Below are positions 61,016-64,000 of a stretch of DNA of 64,000 nucleotides, in pieces; position 1 is the stretch's first letter, and each line of letters opens with the position of its first letter. Made by a program: the position numbers and the translations under genes. The notes beneath the pieces are model-generated. The model worked only from the letters and a program-made list of their open reading frames with translations, did no database searches and had not been told where the DNA came from. This DNA comes from Nymphaea colorata (taxonomy: Eukaryota > Streptophyta > Magnoliopsida > Nymphaeales > Nymphaeaceae). The stretch is taken from the NCBI RefSeq assembly GCF_008831285.2, contig NC_045141.1:15424106-15488105 (forward strand), written 5' to 3'.

Positions 61016-62376
61016 GGTGGTTATTCGTACCGTGCCAATGGCAACAACCATTGTGGTTACTTGGTGGTTGCACTATTTTTAGTTTTGACCTGACAGAAAC
61101 AGTCCCTGACTTGGCTGTTTTTATGGTTCCTGGTATACTTCTAGAAACAAAAGTATATCCAAGGTTAGAAGAGCTTGGAAACCGTATGAGCACTTTACCC
61201 TTACCATGATAGGAATTTGCATCTAGTATGTATATTTATTCATTGGCAACATCATTGATTTTGACCTCCGTTCAATAACAACGGCTGTATCGAGTATGTA
61301 TATTTAAATACGCTACCTGATGTAATGCATCAATCAGTATGCTTGTAAAAGACAAGATGATTTTTCCGTCCAAAATGTACAAATAGTGTGTACATCTATA
61401 TGTCTTTGACTACGAATTGTTAGGACAATACCAACAAGTTTCTCAAATGGAATGCTTATAAAAAGCTAAATAAACTAATAGTTAGTCAACCATCTAGTCC
61501 AATTCTCAATCCACATCTTTGGGCTTCTTTGGAGAGTTGGGCTCAAACTGGTCGCAGTACATGTGCCAATCTGTTTCAAATTGCTGATTAATTAAATGTT
61601 TGGAATTAATTCAAATCCCAATAAAATGCAACAGATAAACAAACATTATAAAAAATACAGAAAAATCACCATCGGTAGGATGGTGCATCCGATTCTTGAT
61701 GCATGATCCATGGAACAAAAACATTCATAGAAATTAAGAGCCAACTTAGCAGCCCAGTTTAGATAATCCTTTCCAGCATTGTAATAAGGTGAAATCACAT
61801 TTCCCTACTCAGTTTCGATATGAATTAACATCAATTGGTTAGAGCTACTGCTATCTAGTCAAAGGGCTGGCAATCAAGAAAATCACATTTCCATAATTCA
61901 TGCTTAAGTAATAAGTAATAGTTGTAGCACCATATCATACAACAGCTCTTAGCTAGAACTTCGGTTGCTGCTCTAAGTCACGTGGGTACGGTTAAGAAAG
62001 AACAAGTATTGATATGACAACTTTAAAAAATGTAGGCATAGGGTTAAGGCAAGATATATATTTATATATACATTTCATTTCATTAACTCAAATCTTATAA
62101 AAGAGAAAATCAGAATTGCCTATAATTATAAATTATAGCTTCTTGCCATATTTTGATTCCAATATAAGACACAAAAAAAAAAAGTTTCATATCTTGTAGG
62201 TGAAGGAAAAAGCTTTTCTGTGATCCTATTTTTCTTTACATAATATCCGTCCTAGTATAAACTATTGAATGACAAGGAACACTTTACACTATTCTTCAAT
62301 TTAATATTGCTTTTATTCATTTACAAGTGAAGGTGAACTAAAGAAGGGTGCTAGTTTATGCTATAAGAGGCATCTT

Positions 62377-63758
62377 GAGTACTAAAAACATCTTTTGACT
62401 CAGATGTATCATGATATTATATCTTACTATTCGTTTAAAATGGAAGTTGCTACCATATAAAGGAAATGCACCCTTGGCCTTGACTTGATTGCCAAGAAGG
62501 CAAGAAATGAGTGATTTCTCCCTCTTTCCCTCTACCACTTTGATGAGGCTATATATTCAAATTTCCTTTCTGCATTGTCGAAATGTGAGAAACATCTATT
62601 GTGAAAATGGAAATGAATCCATTTCATTAATTAAAATATCTTGAAAGCAAAATTAAGATTGCCTATAATATACACTTATATTGTCGTGATATTTATTATC
62701 CAAGATAAGATGCAAAATATTAAAACTTTCCTTGCTTGGACTGTTCTGAGTTGGTGAAGTAAAGACTCTTAGGCATATAAATAAGATGTCGAGGTTTGTT
62801 CAGAAAGGCTAAATAGAAGAGAATAAAGTAGCAGAAATACATGGAAACTCTTCCTTAGGCTCACCTTCCCCCAACATATTTCCTATGACTAGCTATTTGT
62901 AAGGTTTCAATGCTATCCTCTTGCCTTTTCATCAGTGCCAGCTCTCAACTTTTAACTTCTCTCAAACACCTTTACATTGGATGAATTCAAATGACATGAT
63001 GTTTGCTTTTTGAGGTGTTTGAGATTTTTAGAGGCATAAATTGCCTGTGAGATAGAAATTCCTCTGTTGGTACAAAAAGATATTAGCTCCTCTGTAGAGC
63101 TTGGTTGTTTTTGCAGTTTGAGGTAGTAGGATTAGTTAAAGATGTAAACTAATTCTTGCATTCATATCTCGGACAAATTTAGATAACTAAAGAAGCAATT
63201 TACAATTTTTTTTTTGCTTAACTTGGATATAATGTGTGTATCTCATTGCTTATTTGTTACAAACATCATCTTTGGTTGCTCATATCGTTGAAAACCTGGT
63301 CTCTCTGCCTGTGCTCTTCTGTCCTAGGTATCTTTGAAGGCCTGATAGTGATATCAATGATTGCTCTAGAATCTATATGGTTAAGTGAATTCATTGTGCA
63401 TAAGAGGTTGTTCTTTCAGGCCTTTGCTGAATGTGTCTCTTGTCTTGATTAACCTTGCACTTTTGAGACCAGTTTGAGCAATATTAATTTTGCTTTCAAG
63501 ATATTTTAATTAATGAAATGGATTCATTTCCATTTTCACAATAGATGTTTCCACATTCGGACAATGCAGAAAGGAAATTTGAATATATGGCCTCATCAAA
63601 GTGGTACATGAAAAGAAAGAGAAATCACCCATTTCCTGGCAATGAAGTCAAGGCCAAGGCAGCATTTTCTTTATATAGTAGCAACTTCCATTTTACACGA
63701 ATAGTAAGATATAATATCATGATACATACATCTGAGTCGAAAGATGTTTTTACTACTC
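62377..63758. repeat. Large inverted repeat, arms of about 280 bp
   Basis: The left arm (62377-62662) and right arm (63479-63758) are reverse complements at high identity by eye, about 816 bases apart. Shared blocks include AAAATGGAAATGAATCCATTTCATTAATTAAAATATCTTG and TTCAAATTTCCTTTCTGCATTGTC. Each arm carries a short frame ending in related words (SNFHFKRIVRYNIMIH versus SNFHFTRIVRYNIMIH). A weaker direct copy of the left arm's inner edge lies at 62071-62172. It is either an inverted duplication of one repeat or a non-autonomous element with long terminal inverted repeats. Confidence 0.8.
63007..63130. repeat. Dispersed repeat, partner of 10493-10616
   Basis: About 124 bases are roughly 80 percent identical to 10493-10616 in the same orientation. 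This copy lies inside the spacer of the inverted-repeat structure at 62377-63758. Confidence 0.65.
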
Positions 63759-64000
63759 ATTTGAATCAAAATATACAAATATCCAAAACAGCAGTTATGA
63801 TTAAGGGTATAGCCAACTCAAATCCAATCCATTGAAAATTGACATATCCTAGTTAAAATTGATTAGAAGATTTATCCAAAGAGATTTTCATTCATCCATA
63901 TCACCAAACCAACAATGTCTGCATCAAAATGCCCAATGAATTTAAATTGACTTGTTTGAAAATACCAAGTTGAGAACTTTTGTACCTTTTAGATGCATAA

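Larger units (their letters stand above)
53776..64000. other. AT-rich intergenic DNA to the window end
   Basis: No confident gene. There are short hairpins (55108, 57222), an open block at 55736-56443, transposon remnants (near 54390 and 60865), small tandem repeats (60218), a CA/TA array (59482) and a large inverted-repeat structure (62377-63758). A minus-strand frame at 58558-58845 is a phenylalanine/lysine-rich product of A/T runs. The last 200 bases show no feature. Confidence 0.5.

Noticed and set aside
1-64000. CRISPR arrays, bacterial operons, viral integrations
   Set aside because: Short repeats here lack regular spacer structure, genes are spliced plant genes, and no viral-type coding sequence was seen.
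1-64000. tRNA and rRNA genes
   Set aside because: No stretch read by eye had a tRNA A-box/B-box pair with a foldable cloverleaf or any conserved rRNA segment. A covariance-model scan was not possible, so a missed tRNA cannot be excluded.

Overview
This is plant nuclear DNA, almost certainly from a flowering plant. Genes are sparse, introns are GT-AG, and long AT dinucleotide arrays, CT/GA tracts and many short decayed DNA-transposon remnants lie between genes. No bacterial, organellar or viral gene organisation is visible, and no intact transposase or retrotransposon polyprotein was found. The species cannot be fixed. GC-rich, intron-poor genes beside AT-rich, intron-rich ones fit a monocot or an early-diverging angiosperm, but this is only an inference.

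Four protein-coding genes are well supported. (1) An intronless, GC-rich F-box/leucine-rich-repeat gene lies on the minus strand at 15664-17490. (2) A five-exon minus-strand gene at 22367-25783 encodes about 330 residues of a plant family of unknown function, with a conserved N-terminal block, a basic and coiled-coil centre and a C-terminal DLNLP (EAR-type) repression motif. (3) A fourteen-coding-exon plus-strand gene at 37476-47675 (603 residues by my splicing) is ALF4 (aberrant lateral root formation 4), the plant relative of glomulin. (4) A small intronless minus-strand gene at 53164-53619 carries the motif FRYDPLSYALNFDD.

Layout. 1-15 kb has no certain protein gene. It holds a strong miRNA-like hairpin (2990-3093) downstream of a minus-strand TATA box, a possible frameshifted small membrane-protein remnant, a cryptic minus-strand transcription unit with good splice sites (about 13.1-14.8 kb), a long GA tract and a palindromic MITE. 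15-26 kb carries genes 1 and 2. 26-36 kb is repeat-rich intergenic DNA. 36-48 kb is ALF4, whose introns have collected tandem duplications (197 bp x3, 107 bp x2, 103 bp x2), AT arrays and short transposons. 48-53 kb is intergenic with unresolved open stretches. 53.2-53.7 kb is gene 4. 54-64 kb is AT-rich and ends in a 1.4-kb structure with roughly 280-bp inverted arms.

ALF4 and the F-box protein both belong to cullin-RING ubiquitin ligase biology: one is a known inhibitor of the RBX1-containing core, the other a likely substrate receptor. They are 20 kb apart on opposite strands, so the link is probably coincidental. The most promising undescribed items are the hairpin at 2990-3093, the EAR-motif protein, the inverted-repeat locus at 62.4-63.8 kb and the visually identical 197-bp triplication inside an ALF4 intron.
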